A stretch of DNA of 64,000 nt from CAMUQR01 sp963516005 (GTDB lineage: Bacteria; Patescibacteriota; Saccharimonadia; Saccharimonadales; Saccharimonadaceae). This document shows, in pieces, positions 28,408 through 37,150 of the stretch (the first letter of the stretch is position 1; every line of letters starts with the position of its first letter). The notes under the pieces were generated by a model. That model made no database searches. It worked only from the letters and a program-made list of their open reading frames with translations, and was not told the DNA's origin. Made by a program: the position numbers and the translations under genes. The stretch lies in contig CAUPYP010000001.1 in NCBI GenBank assembly GCA_963516005.1, positions 247,910 to 311,909 on the forward strand, given 5' to 3'.

Positions 28408-29452
28408 TACCGCCACCTAAACACAATTCACCGTCATAAACCACAACCGATTGTCCGCTGGCAATAGTTTTTTGATCAGTCGTAAACTGGATAATTGCGG
28501 TATTATTCTCACTAGCCATAATTTCTGCTTCAATTAGTGGCGCTAAATGACGCAAACGAACGTGGTATTTTTGGCCAGCGACTGGCACTTGATGTATCCA
28601 GAAGCAATCGTGTAGCTCAATTTCACGCGCCCAGAGTCCACCTTGATTTAAATTGCGCGATACAAACACTTGATTATGATTCATATCTTTACCGACCACA
28701 AAATACGGTAAGCCGCCACCAATTTCTAGACCATGTCGTTGCCCAATCGTATAAAAAATCGCGCCCTTATGTTGCCCCAATACTCGACCAGTTTCCTGCT
28801 CAATGATATCACCGGGACTAACTTCGACATATTCCCGCAAGAATTCCTCAATCCCAACTTGCCCCACGAAGCAAATCCCTTGCGAATCTTTTTTGTCCGC
28901 CGTAATTAAACCCATTGTTTCTGCCAGCTTGCGCACATCTGATTTGACTAATTCGCCTAGTGGCAATAGAGTTTTATCTAAAGCCTCACCCGTCACGCGA
29001 TACAAAAAATAAGTTTGGTCTTTTTTCTGGTCAGTCGCCAGAGCCAAATAACTTTTGCCATCAACCACAACTTTTTTGGCATAATGGCCAGTGGCGATTA
29101 ATTCTGCACCGTCCGCCAGCGCCGTTTCTAAGAATAATTTAAACTTAATTTCTTGATTGCACATAATGTCTGGATTCGGCGTCCGACCCGCCCGATATTC
29201 CGCCAACATATACTCCACCACTCGCTGGCGATAATCAGTTTCAAAATCATAAACTTTCAGCGGAATCCCCAGACGCACCGCTACGCGCTTAGCATCAGCC
29301 AAATCTTCTGCCCACGGACAACGCATGCCCGGCAAATCTTGCGACCAGTTTTTCATATACACACCGACAACTTGATGACCGGCTTGTTTTAATAAACCAG
29401 CCGTCACACTGCTGTCCACTCCACCACTCATTCCGACGAATACTCGTGCCAT
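28397..29452 (-). CDS. mnmA: tRNA-specific 2-thiouridylase MnmA
   Basis: Puts sulfur on U34 of Lys, Glu and Gln tRNAs. 351 residues with the PP-loop GMSGGVDSS, the catalytic cysteine in NPDIMCNQEIKF and the second cysteine in GICFVGQ. Sulfur would come from the cysteine desulfurase two genes upstream in the same operon. The spacing of 9 nt to the DUF218 gene and an AAGAG site support co-transcription. Confidence 0.95.
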   Translation of the reverse strand: MARVFVGMSGGVDSSVTAGLLKQAGHQVVGVYMKNWSQDLPGMRCPWAEDLADAKRVAVRLGIPLKVYDFETDYRQRVVEYMLAEYRAGRTPNPDIMCNQEIKFKLFLETALADGAELIATGHYAKKVVVDGKSYLALATDQKKDQTYFLYRVTGEALDKTLLPLGELVKSDVRKLAETMGLITADKKDSQGICFVGQVGIEEFLREYVEVSPGDIIEQETGRVLGQHKGAIFYTIGQRHGLEIGGGLPYFVVGKDMNHNQVFVSRNLNQGGLWAREIELHDCFWIHQVPVAGQKYHVRLRHLAPLIEAEIMASENNTAIIQFTTDQKTIASGQSVVVYDGELCLGGGIAR

Positions 29453-29461
29453 ATTTTTCTC

Positions 29462-30196
29462 TTATTTACCCGACACCAGCAATAATCCGCCAGCTTCTTT
29501 CACCGCTAGATACCAACTGCGTGGTGACAAATACCAAGTCGGCGACCAATCACGGTCTTGTTTGAGTGGTGCATTATAAATCTTAAACTCCGAAGCAAAC
29601 TGACTGCGAAATTCCTTGTAAGCCCGCGCCTGATGATAACCCGACGTCACCAAAATCAATGAATTGATTGGTTTATATGGATTTTGTTGGTTATATTCTT
29701 CGATAAGTTTTTTGACATTGACGGCGTTTTGGTGCGTGTTACGCGATTGCGGTTCAATTTTTATCGCCCCAACCGGCACACCAGCGTCGATGGCAATCTG
29801 ACGCATTTCTTCAGCATTGCTTTGGACGTTTTCTTGGCGAGAGGCACCAGCGGTAATCAAGACCGGAATTTGTTGAGCTTTGGTAATAGTCGCTGCATAT
29901 TGTGTGCGCGCCTTGGTATCACCACCAGAAATTACCACCACCGCATCAGCCGTTGGACAAGGAGCAATTGACGAATCAGACGGTTTATCGGTAGAAGGTT
30001 TTTGATCGCTGACCATTGGTAAACAATTCGTGCCGGGTACGCCCAAACAATTTGTCGCTGTACTAATTGTCGTTCCCGACGCCAGCCGACATTGCCGAAA
30101 ATCATTGACATCAAGCAACCGATCTAGTCCAAACCCCATCGCTCCGAGAATAACGATCGGTATCGCTACTCGTTTAATTATTTTGAAGATAATCAT
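29462..30196 (-). CDS. DUF218 (YdcF-like) membrane-anchored protein
   Basis: 244 residues with an N-terminal membrane helix (about 10-25) and a DUF218 domain: DAVVVISGGDTKAR, ITAGASRQENVQSNAEEMRQ, SRNTHQNAVN and LVTSGYHQARA. Family members are linked to envelope metabolism; the substrate is unknown. It overlaps the cysteine desulfurase by 23 nt. Confidence 0.85.
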   Translation of the reverse strand: MIIFKIIKRVAIPIVILGAMGFGLDRLLDVNDFRQCRLASGTTISTATNCLGVPGTNCLPMVSDQKPSTDKPSDSSIAPCPTADAVVVISGGDTKARTQYAATITKAQQIPVLITAGASRQENVQSNAEEMRQIAIDAGVPVGAIKIEPQSRNTHQNAVNVKKLIEEYNQQNPYKPINSLILVTSGYHQARAYKEFRSQFASEFKIYNAPLKQDRDWSPTWYLSPRSWYLAVKEAGGLLLVSGK

Positions 30197-31325
30197 TTGC
30201 CCACTTCCTTTCTGCTAAAACTTCTTCAATGAGTACCTCGGCGGCATAATCAATTTGCTCCGCCGTTGTAAGCTGTCCTAAACTAATCCGCAAGCTCGCT
30301 AAGCGTTCGGCTTCACTCAAACCTAGATTCACCAGCGCCTGCGAACCGCTACCACGATTCGCTGAACACGCCGAACCAGTCGAAACATAAACACCGCGAT
30401 TTTCCAGTCGATAAATCAATCGCTCCGCCTCAATATTTTGAAAACTCAGCACTAGATAATTAGCCAGGCGTTTTTTCGGCGAGCCAATAATTGTCACGTC
30501 AGGAATTTGCGCTAAAATCTTTGCCTCTAATCGGTCGCGTAATTCAGCCACTTCTTCAATTTTAAACTTGCGTAATAAATCCACTGCTTTAGCAAATCCA
30601 ATCACTAGCGGAACATTTTCCGTACCTGAACGCAGTGCCATTTCTTGCCCACCACCCAAGACTAGCGGAGCAACTTTTACACCTGGACGAATCCACAAAC
30701 AGCCAATTTGCTTTGGGCCATAAATCTTAGCACCAGACAGCGTCAACAAATCCACACCTAAGCGTGCCACATTAACCGGCAAATAGCCCAAGCCTTGCGA
30801 AGCATCACAGTGTAGTTTTAGCGGTCGTTGATCACCTCGCGCTAGACGCTGATCACGGATTTTGCGCACCTCGGAGGCAATCTTAGAAATCGGCTGAATC
30901 GTCCCTAAATCACTACTGACCAAACTCACACTCACTAAATCTGTCTGATCGGTGATTTTGCTAATTAAATCATCGACATCAACCAGTCCGCTCGGTGTAA
31001 TTTTGGCAATCGCATGATTGGTTTTAGACTGGGCAAGTTTTAAAACAGCCGGATGTTCCACGCCCGAAATAACCACTGACTCCGCCCCAGCAAAAGCCAA
31101 ATTGAGCGATTCGGTCGCCCCCGCCGTCATAATCAGTTGATCAGCCTTAGCACCAATCGCCTGCGCAATCGTCGCCTTGGCGTTTTGATAATCAGCACGC
31201 ACTTTCAATGCCGGCAAATACGGCGCGCTCGGATTAAAAAATAACTCAGTAAAATACGGCAACATCGCCGTCATCACCCGGCTATCCACTGGCGTCGCCG
31301 CCGCATAATCCAAATAGACTTCCAT
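30174..31325 (-). CDS. Cysteine desulfurase (NifS/IscS family)
   Basis: PLP enzyme that takes sulfur from cysteine. 383 residues with the aspartate and glutamine of HCDASQGLGY, the PLP lysine in TLSGAKIYGPKQ and the persulfide cysteine in STGSACSAN. Its operon with mnmA points to tRNA thiolation as its main job; no IscU or SufU scaffold is in view. TATAAT ends 8 nt before the ATG with no Shine-Dalgarno site, so translation is probably leaderless or nearly so. Confidence 0.93.
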   Translation of the reverse strand: MEVYLDYAAATPVDSRVMTAMLPYFTELFFNPSAPYLPALKVRADYQNAKATIAQAIGAKADQLIMTAGATESLNLAFAGAESVVISGVEHPAVLKLAQSKTNHAIAKITPSGLVDVDDLISKITDQTDLVSVSLVSSDLGTIQPISKIASEVRKIRDQRLARGDQRPLKLHCDASQGLGYLPVNVARLGVDLLTLSGAKIYGPKQIGCLWIRPGVKVAPLVLGGGQEMALRSGTENVPLVIGFAKAVDLLRKFKIEEVAELRDRLEAKILAQIPDVTIIGSPKKRLANYLVLSFQNIEAERLIYRLENRGVYVSTGSACSANRGSGSQALVNLGLSEAERLASLRISLGQLTTAEQIDYAAEVLIEEVLAERKWANDYLQNN

Positions 31326-31333
31326 TGATGTAA

Positions 31334-31362
31334 ATTATACCCTTTTAACTCAGAATATTCAA
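31334..31362 (-). promoter_or_regulatory. Promoter of the cysteine desulfurase operon
   Basis: TTGAAT (31357-31362), 17-nt spacer, TATAAT (31334-31339), only 8 nt from the ATG. Confidence 0.7.
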
Positions 31363-31406
31363 CGAACCAGACGTAAACCGAAGAATATTATTTTTAAAAA
31401 CTGTTC

Positions 31407-31997
31407 CTACTGAATATCGCGAATTTTTGGACCTCGAACCTCCGGGTCACCAGACTCAGACCAAACTTTCATCCATTCCGTCATTTGATACAGTGCTTGA
31501 AAACTCTCATTTTTAGCCGCCTCCGTTAGTTCAGCGTCCTGAATATTCTCAGCATGTCGCTTCATTTGGTTGGCAATAAACCCTCCGAACGCCAAATCCA
31601 GCTCGCCAGCATCAGCAAAAGTCAACACAGCCGCCGCTAAGCCCTCTTTATAGTAATAACCTTCATCAATTGCCTTAAAAATCGCCGCCCAGCGTCGCTT
31701 TTTTTCAAGCCTCGATTCATCAACTTTAAATTTAATCAGTTCAAAAGTTGCTCGTGCCTTAGCTAACATCAATGCCAAATACGGACTGTCATCCTCCATC
31801 ACTTCCAAGTCAGACCCCTGCTCCGCCAGAACCTCCAGCTCCTGACAGAAATCAATCAACCTGTCATAATCATCCTGTAGCATAACGCCACCAATAAGAT
31901 ACGAACCAATCTGACGCGGCGAGAGCTGATCGTCATAGATAAACTGCTCAACCTGGTTGAGAATTTCGCGAATTTGTTGATAATAAGCTTCACTCAT
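31407..31997 (-). CDS. Hypothetical protein, paralogue of 32634-32942
   Basis: 196 acidic residues, helical, cytoplasmic. The first 85 residues match the 102-residue protein encoded at 32634-32942: shared positions include IREIL, VE-FIYDD, Y--G-VM and DDYD. The C-terminal 110 residues have no counterpart there. It overlaps the upstream 189-residue gene by ATGA. No family recognised. Confidence 0.75.
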   Translation of the reverse strand: MSEAYYQQIREILNQVEQFIYDDQLSPRQIGSYLIGGVMLQDDYDRLIDFCQELEVLAEQGSDLEVMEDDSPYLALMLAKARATFELIKFKVDESRLEKKRRWAAIFKAIDEGYYYKEGLAAAVLTFADAGELDLAFGGFIANQMKRHAENIQDAELTEAAKNESFQALYQMTEWMKVWSESGDPEVRGPKIRDIQ

Positions 31998-32563
31998 ATA
32001 GCCATTTTCGCATTCTTTCGATCATTATCTCCATTAATACTTTGTTCGAACCAAGTTCGATACCGCTTCCGTTGTTCACTAGATAAATCGTCTTGAATAA
32101 GCATCACCTCAAATAACTTGCGAATCAGTTTTTGACCAACCAAAACACCTTTGCGCTCAAATTGCCGACTTATCTGAATCAGAAGAGCAACTCGTTGCCG
32201 ATAAATTTCATCTATGTCATTAGGCCGCAAATCAACAATCGAGCATTCATCTGGTAAAAAGTTAAACAAATAATCATCTTGAAAATTGGCGAGTTGATAC
32301 TCTTCGGGTTTCATTAGCCAAAACCATCGATCGCTGTCGCTGTCGTCTTCCAAATCAGCCTGGCAATGATAAATAAATTCATCAACCTCATAGGGCCGAG
32401 TTAATAAATGCCTTTCCTGATTACACAACAATTCAAACAGCTGGCGCATCAACTTCACACCCGCCAAATCTTTTATCACAAAAAATTTATCGGTTAAATT
32501 CACTAAAAACCAACCGTAGCAATAATATATCTTAAAATTAGCTCGATTAGATTTACTGCTCAT
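31994..32563 (-). CDS. Hypothetical protein
   Basis: 189 residues, cytoplasmic, rich in aromatic and acidic residues (DSDRWFWLMKPEEYQ), with a charged helical C-terminus. No domain recognised. It ends in TGA overlapping the next start, one of only three TGA stops I found in the window. The start has no Shine-Dalgarno site and lies 6 nt after TATAAT. It pairs with the 196-residue gene and may form a two-gene unit. Confidence 0.7.
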   Translation of the reverse strand: MSSKSNRANFKIYYCYGWFLVNLTDKFFVIKDLAGVKLMRQLFELLCNQERHLLTRPYEVDEFIYHCQADLEDDSDSDRWFWLMKPEEYQLANFQDDYLFNFLPDECSIVDLRPNDIDEIYRQRVALLIQISRQFERKGVLVGQKLIRKLFEVMLIQDDLSSEQRKRYRTWFEQSINGDNDRKNAKMAI

Positions 32564-32569
32564 ATTAGA

Positions 32570-32598
32570 ATTATAAACAATCCCGGCACAATAAACAA
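32570..32598 (-). promoter_or_regulatory. Leaderless-type promoter of the 189-residue gene
   Basis: TTGTTT (32593-32598), 17-nt spacer, TATAAT (32570-32575), exactly 6 nt from the ATG. Confidence 0.6.
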
Positions 32599-32601
32599 TT
32601 T

Positions 32602-32630
32602 AAAAACCAGCCCGCTAAAGGCTGGTTTTA
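32602..32630 (-). terminator. Terminator after the 102-residue gene
   Basis: A 10-bp stem (32603-32612 with 32620-32629), a 7-nt loop and a T-run on the minus strand. It closes the metG-tatD unit. Confidence 0.8.
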
Positions 32631-32633
32631 GAA

Positions 32634-32942
32634 TTATTTGTCGCTCACATCTGATTCTTGACAATATTTAGCCTTCAGACGCTCAAAAGCTCGACGCATC
32701 CGACTAATCTCATCATGCTCTCTCAGATATTCTTCTGGCACTATTTCATTGTCGGAGCCCATAAATTCAGCAAATTCCTCAATATCCTTATGAATCGCAG
32801 CTATCTCATCATAATCATCATGAAACATTACTTGCCCCATAATGTAAGAAGCTACTTGATTAACTTCAATTGAATCGTCATAAATAAACTTCTCAACCCC
32901 TGCGAGCATTTCGCGAATTCGTTTGAGATATGGACTGTTCAT
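32634..32942 (-). CDS. Hypothetical protein, short paralogue of 31407-31997
   Basis: 102 residues, acidic and helical. It shares the pattern IREML-GVEKFIYDD, Y-MGQVM-HDDYD with the 196-residue protein across the terminator. AGGAT lies 11 nt before the ATG. It starts 29 nt after tatD and is probably the last gene of the metG operon. Confidence 0.72.
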   Translation of the reverse strand: MNSPYLKRIREMLAGVEKFIYDDSIEVNQVASYIMGQVMFHDDYDEIAAIHKDIEEFAEFMGSDNEIVPEEYLREHDEISRMRRAFERLKAKYCQESDVSDK

Positions 32943-32971
32943 AGCAATATCATCCTGCGCTCTAATTATTT

Positions 32972-33763
32972 CTATATCCCAAACAATCGCCGAGCATTCG
33001 CCGTAGTGACCGCCGCCAGCTCAGCTAATTCCACCCCATAGAAATCTGCTAACCACTCCGCCACTTCCCGCACATAAGCTGGCTGATTTGGTTTGCCACG
33101 ACGACCTTTTGGTGCTAAATATGGCGCGTCGGTTTCAATTAGCAATTTATCTAACGGCACTTCCCGAAATGCTTCTAACTGCGACTCATCCTTCGTAAAA
33201 GTTGCAATACCATTCACCCCAATATACAAACCTCGCTCCAGAGCCATCTGCAAATTCGCTAAATTATCCGAAAAACTATGCACCACTCCGCGCAACACTC
33301 GCCCCTTGGATTGCGCCCGCATTACCATTTCATCAAAAATTGGCCAAAAGTCATCAAATGCCTCACGCACATGAAACACCACTGGCAAATCCGCCTCAAT
33401 CGCCACCATCAGCTGTTGGCGCAACACCTGCTGTTGCACCTCACGAGGTGAAAAATCATAATGATAATCAAGTCCGATTTCACCAATCGCCACAATTTTC
33501 GGATCGGTCAAATCGAGCGTCCGCAGATACTCACAACCAGCACTAGCATCATGCGGATGAGTACCAACCGTTGCCCAAATCTGTTCATGACTCTTGGCAA
33601 ATTCCACCGCTCGGCGCGAGCTCTGCTCATTAGTGCCAATAACCACCATTTGCACCACACCAGCCTGTTCAGCCAGTACCAAGACCTCATCAGTCGGCAC
33701 CGGAAAATCTGCATCGTGGATATGACAGTGGCTATCAATTAGTTCAATCTTTTGCATCTTCAT
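32972..33763 (-). CDS. tatD: TatD family metal-dependent deoxyribonuclease
   Basis: TIM-barrel hydrolase with 263 residues. Metal ligands are visible in IDSHCHIHD, EIGLDYHYDFSP, VFHVREA and ETDAPYLAP. A second in-frame ATG two codons later also fits the GAGGTG site and may be the true start. metG-tatD adjacency is widely conserved. Confidence 0.92.
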   Translation of the reverse strand: MKMQKIELIDSHCHIHDADFPVPTDEVLVLAEQAGVVQMVVIGTNEQSSRRAVEFAKSHEQIWATVGTHPHDASAGCEYLRTLDLTDPKIVAIGEIGLDYHYDFSPREVQQQVLRQQLMVAIEADLPVVFHVREAFDDFWPIFDEMVMRAQSKGRVLRGVVHSFSDNLANLQMALERGLYIGVNGIATFTKDESQLEAFREVPLDKLLIETDAPYLAPKGRRGKPNQPAYVREVAEWLADFYGVELAELAAVTTANARRLFGI

Positions 33764-33793
33764 TACACCTCGCCGTCCGCCATTTCCATCACA

Positions 33794-35290
33794 TTATTTT
33801 TTGTCTTGAGCTTGTCGTGGATTAGCGGTATATCGATAAATCTTCGGAAACAGACCGCCAGCCTCCAACTCATCGAGAACACCTGGTTTAAACACCGCTT
33901 GGATTTTTTCGGCAGTCGTCGGCATGAACGGCTCTAACATATCCGCCACTTGGAGAATTGATTTACACATATAATCCAGCACTTCCGCCAGATGATGTTC
34001 CGCTTCAGGGTCGCCCGCCGTGCGTCGTTTAGCGATTTCCCATGGTTTAACTGTGTCGATATATTGATTAACACTGCGAATATGCACCCACACTTCATCA
34101 ATCGCTTGATTAAAATTAAAATTCTTCATCGCTTCAAAATAGACCGTTTCATCATGATGGGTATTTTTAACATCATTCATCACGCCATCTTGGTATTTTT
34201 TAAGCATGCTGACAATCCGACTGACTAAATTGCCAAGATCGTTGCCTAGCTCGTTATTATAGGCATTTTCAAACCGCTCCCACGTAAAATCACCATCGTC
34301 TTGCGTCGGCACATGGCGTGAGAAATAATAACGCAGAGCATCGACACCATAATTGTCAATAATCTCCATAGGATCCACCACGTTGCCAATAGTTTTGCTC
34401 ATTTTGACGCCATCGACTTGAATATGTCCATGCACTAACAACACTTTTGGCAGTGGTAAGCCTAGCATCATCAACATCGCTGGCCAGATTCCAGCATGAA
34501 AACGCAAAATATCCTTCCCAACCACTTGGACATCAGCCGGCCAATAAGTCTGCCACTCCGGTCGCTCCGGATAGCCCAAAATCGTCAAATAATTCGCTAG
34601 TGCATCAATCCACACATACATCACTTGATTTGGGTCGTCCGGTACTGGCACGCCCCATGACACGGTTTTTTTCGGTCGGGAAATTGACACATCGAGCAAG
34701 CCATCTTTTAATAAGTTCAAAAATTCATTGGCCCGACTCTCTGGCAAAATCTTCATTTTTCCGCTAGTAATCGCTTCTTTAATCTGCTCCGAAAAATCGC
34801 TAATCCGCAAGAAATAATTTTCTTCCTGCAAACGCTGATACGGGGTTTTGTGATCAGGACAGACGCCATTATTCGCCACCGCTTCTTTGTCGGTCACAAA
34901 CGCTTCACAACCCTGACAATACCAGCCTTCGTAGGATTTTTTATAAATATAGGGTTCAAGCTGTTTCCAGATATATTGCACCGCAGCCTTGTGATGAATG
35001 TCAGTTGTCCGCACGAAGTCAGTATAGCTAGCGTTCATTTTGCCGATAAAATCTTTAAACTTAGTAGCGTTTTGATCGACATAGACCTGCGTCTCCAAGC
35101 CAGCATCACGCGCTTTAATGGCGATTTTGTTGCCATGTTCGTCAGTCCCTACCTGAAACTTCACCTCATTGCCCAGCTTACGTTGATGGCGCGCCCAAAT
35201 ATCCGCAATTAAATAATCCATGGCATTGCCAATGTGCGGACTAGCATTAACGTAAGGAATAGCGGTAGTGATGTAAAGTTTAGATTTCAT
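33794..35290 (-). CDS. metG: Methionyl-tRNA synthetase
   Basis: Class I synthetase with 498 residues. It has the HIGH motif as PHIGN, the KMSKS loop GVKMSKTIGN and a zinc knuckle (WYCQGCEAF...NNGVCPDHK). The C-terminal tRNA-binding EMAP-like domain of longer enzymes is absent. No Shine-Dalgarno site; TGaTATAAT ends 6 nt before the ATG, so initiation is probably leaderless. Confidence 0.95.
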   Translation of the reverse strand: MKSKLYITTAIPYVNASPHIGNAMDYLIADIWARHQRKLGNEVKFQVGTDEHGNKIAIKARDAGLETQVYVDQNATKFKDFIGKMNASYTDFVRTTDIHHKAAVQYIWKQLEPYIYKKSYEGWYCQGCEAFVTDKEAVANNGVCPDHKTPYQRLQEENYFLRISDFSEQIKEAITSGKMKILPESRANEFLNLLKDGLLDVSISRPKKTVSWGVPVPDDPNQVMYVWIDALANYLTILGYPERPEWQTYWPADVQVVGKDILRFHAGIWPAMLMMLGLPLPKVLLVHGHIQVDGVKMSKTIGNVVDPMEIIDNYGVDALRYYFSRHVPTQDDGDFTWERFENAYNNELGNDLGNLVSRIVSMLKKYQDGVMNDVKNTHHDETVYFEAMKNFNFNQAIDEVWVHIRSVNQYIDTVKPWEIAKRRTAGDPEAEHHLAEVLDYMCKSILQVADMLEPFMPTTAEKIQAVFKPGVLDELEAGGLFPKIYRYTANPRQAQDKK

Positions 35291-35296
35291 AAAATT

Positions 35297-35305
35297 ATTA
35301 TATCA
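35297..35305 (-). promoter_or_regulatory. Leaderless-type promoter of metG
   Basis: Extended -10 TGaTATAAT (hexamer 35297-35302) with 6 nt to the ATG. No convincing -35. Confidence 0.6.
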
Positions 35306-35345
35306 GAAAAACGCTTATTATGGAAGTTGCGCCCTGTCTCATATC

Positions 35346-35374
35346 TTGCTTTATTATATAAAATGTGTTATAAT
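35346..35374 (+). promoter_or_regulatory. Promoter of the gene at 35413
   Basis: TTGCTT (35346-35351), 17-nt spacer, TGtTATAAT (hexamer 35369-35374). Confidence 0.75.
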
Positions 35375-35412
35375 TAAAAGATGTCATGATACGAAAAAAG
35401 GAGGGAATTAAC

Positions 35413-35910
35413 ATGACTAATTTATTTGCAATCAGCCCTGATGTGGGCTTCATGCAGACACTTTATCGCCAATGCGCTGGCAGTCGTCTGCAGGTAACGA
35501 ATCATCCAGTCAACAGCGATTTGATCACATATCAAGAAAAACAAAAGCTGAAGATGATTCGACACGAGTTCTGGAACACTGAGGAATTTGCGAAAAAAGC
35601 GCTCAGCGCCGATAATATCATGCTCATCGACCTGAAATTAGCCTACCAGAATGATAAAGAATGGCGAAAATGGCTCGAAACAAGCTATCCTGAGATAGTT
35701 ACTGAGGCCGTTCGAATTGCCACTCATCATCAGATGAAGATCATTCTAGCGCAACCAATCATTGCCAAGCTTGGACGAGTTGATTGGTTTAATCAACACC
35801 GATTCTTCTTTAAGCATTTAGTTGAAATTGAGTTGATTGACCAGGAACACATGATGATTGTCGGTTATCACGATGATAATCTGTTACCGCTCGTTAAAGA
35901 TTTTTTATAA
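35413..35910 (+). CDS. Orphan hypothetical protein
   Basis: 165 residues, cytoplasmic, mixed alpha/beta, His- and Trp-containing, no domain recognised. I use the ATG at 35413 (MTNLFAISPD) because AAGGAGGG lies 8 nt upstream. An in-frame ATG at 35386 would place that site inside the gene. It has its own promoter and terminator. It sits with the next gene between metG and ksgA, which are usually neighbours. Confidence 0.7.
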   Translation: MTNLFAISPDVGFMQTLYRQCAGSRLQVTNHPVNSDLITYQEKQKLKMIRHEFWNTEEFAKKALSADNIMLIDLKLAYQNDKEWRKWLETSYPEIVTEAVRIATHHQMKIILAQPIIAKLGRVDWFNQHRFFFKHLVEIELIDQEHMMIVGYHDDNLLPLVKDFL

Positions 35911-35932
35911 ACCGCCAACAGGGGCGGTTTTT
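35909..35932 (+). terminator. Terminator of the gene at 35413
   Basis: AAACCGCC pairs with GGCGGTTT (35909-35916 with 35923-35930), followed by T. Confidence 0.8.
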
Positions 35933-35956
35933 CACTTTCATAACAATTCCAATAAA

Positions 35957-35982
35957 AATAAGCCGACTTAAGTCGGCTTATT
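35957..35982 (-). terminator. Terminator of the gene at 35987
   Basis: A 26-nt perfect palindrome (13 + 13) followed on the minus strand by a T-rich tail. Confidence 0.8.
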
Positions 35983-35986
35983 GGGT

Positions 35987-36976
35987 CTAATCGAGAGTCA
36001 GTTGACGCATTAGGTCGTTAAAGACTTCTACGTCAACCGCGCCTTGACGAGCTGTGATTTCACCACGACGATAGTTAATATCGCCCGTGGCGTCTATTCC
36101 AACCCACTTAAGGGCTGAGAAATAGTAAATCTCAGCTTGGCTCAAAGAGTTTTCATTTCGAATTTCGAGATAAGCGCTCTTATGAGCAGGCATTGCGAAC
36201 GGATCAACCCCCATGTGCTCAAAATAAGCACACACGAGCTGATTGAGTTCGCTGTAAGTGATTGAGCGATGGCGATCGATATAACCTTGATCGTCAACCA
36301 ACCCTTTCACTATTGACGTTGCTTCGAATTGACTAGGAGTCATCCCCAGCAATTCCGCAACCGTATCAACAGCTTCACCTACGCGGACGCTCCCTCCGCC
36401 CGCCAATGGTCGAAAGTTCGTATTGATGCGGACTTTCGCCAACTGACTGTCACTATAGGCGTCCATGCCGTACTTCTCAATTTGACGACTTGAGAAGTGG
36501 TCGTTGGTACGATTATCACGGTAGTAATCACGGCGAGTCGTGTCGTCATTACTACGAACGACTTTATCGTCGTGGCGAGTATTGTCAATGCGCTCAACTG
36601 GACGATCTGTGTCAATCTTGACCACAGATTCCTCTTGAGTTTGACTGTTGACAGTCACCCTGCAACCCTTCACAGAGTGGTCATACACCGCCTTCACGTC
36701 CTTAAGAACGTTAAGGTGCCTAACCGGCACATAAGCCTTGCCGCTAATTAGCTTCAGGCCATATTCCTCCGTGATCCTGAGTTTTTCGTTCTCAGTTTCC
36801 AGAACTACCGCCTTGGCCTTAGGTTCCCATGTAACTTTTAAGCCAAGGTCTCTAAACTTGGCTACTGGCAGGTACATCCTGCCATGAATGATACTGCCTC
36901 TTACGAGGTAAGTATCAGCCATAGCAGTTGTTGCCATCGCCATGAACATAATTATAGCTAAAAATATTTTTTTCAT
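35987..36976 (-). CDS. Secreted protein with copper-amine-oxidase-N-like domain
   Basis: 329 residues. A signal peptide (cleavage after AMA, about residue 20) is followed by a domain resembling the copper amine oxidase N-terminal (stalk) repeat: HGRMYLPVAKFRDLGLKVTW and SGKAYVPVRHL. A very charged Asp/Arg/Asn linker follows (about 120-165), then a helical C-terminal region of about 150 residues with two similar helix pairs. No enzyme motif is visible. GGAGGG lies 6-7 nt before the ATG. Monocistronic. A wall- or surface-associated role is inferred. Confidence 0.65.
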   Translation of the reverse strand: MKKIFLAIIMFMAMATTAMADTYLVRGSIIHGRMYLPVAKFRDLGLKVTWEPKAKAVVLETENEKLRITEEYGLKLISGKAYVPVRHLNVLKDVKAVYDHSVKGCRVTVNSQTQEESVVKIDTDRPVERIDNTRHDDKVVRSNDDTTRRDYYRDNRTNDHFSSRQIEKYGMDAYSDSQLAKVRINTNFRPLAGGGSVRVGEAVDTVAELLGMTPSQFEATSIVKGLVDDQGYIDRHRSITYSELNQLVCAYFEHMGVDPFAMPAHKSAYLEIRNENSLSQAEIYYFSALKWVGIDATGDINYRRGEITARQGAVDVEVFNDLMRQLTLD

Positions 36977-37069
36977 TTCAATCCCTCCACGCCCTTTTCG
37001 GGCAAAAAATCAAAAAATATTCATTTCCAATCGCTCTTCTCTCGATTCTTAATGAACTATAACATCTTT

Positions 37070-37098
37070 ATTATACCACAAAAATGATTTTTAATCAA
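37070..37098 (-). promoter_or_regulatory. Promoter of the gene at 35987
   Basis: TTGATT (37093-37098), 17-nt spacer, TATAAT (37070-37075). The leader of about 85 nt contains a small GCCC/GGGC hairpin just before the Shine-Dalgarno site. Confidence 0.75.
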
Positions 37099-37123
37099 GG
37101 GTAGTGTTTAAGGTTAAAGATTT

Positions 37124-37150
37124 AAAAAACCTGCATCATCGACGCAGGTT
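37124..37150 (-). terminator. Terminator of ksgA
   Basis: AACCTGC pairs with GCAGGTT (37128-37134 with 37144-37150) and is followed by T6 on the minus strand. The stem overlaps the ksgA stop codon. Confidence 0.82.
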
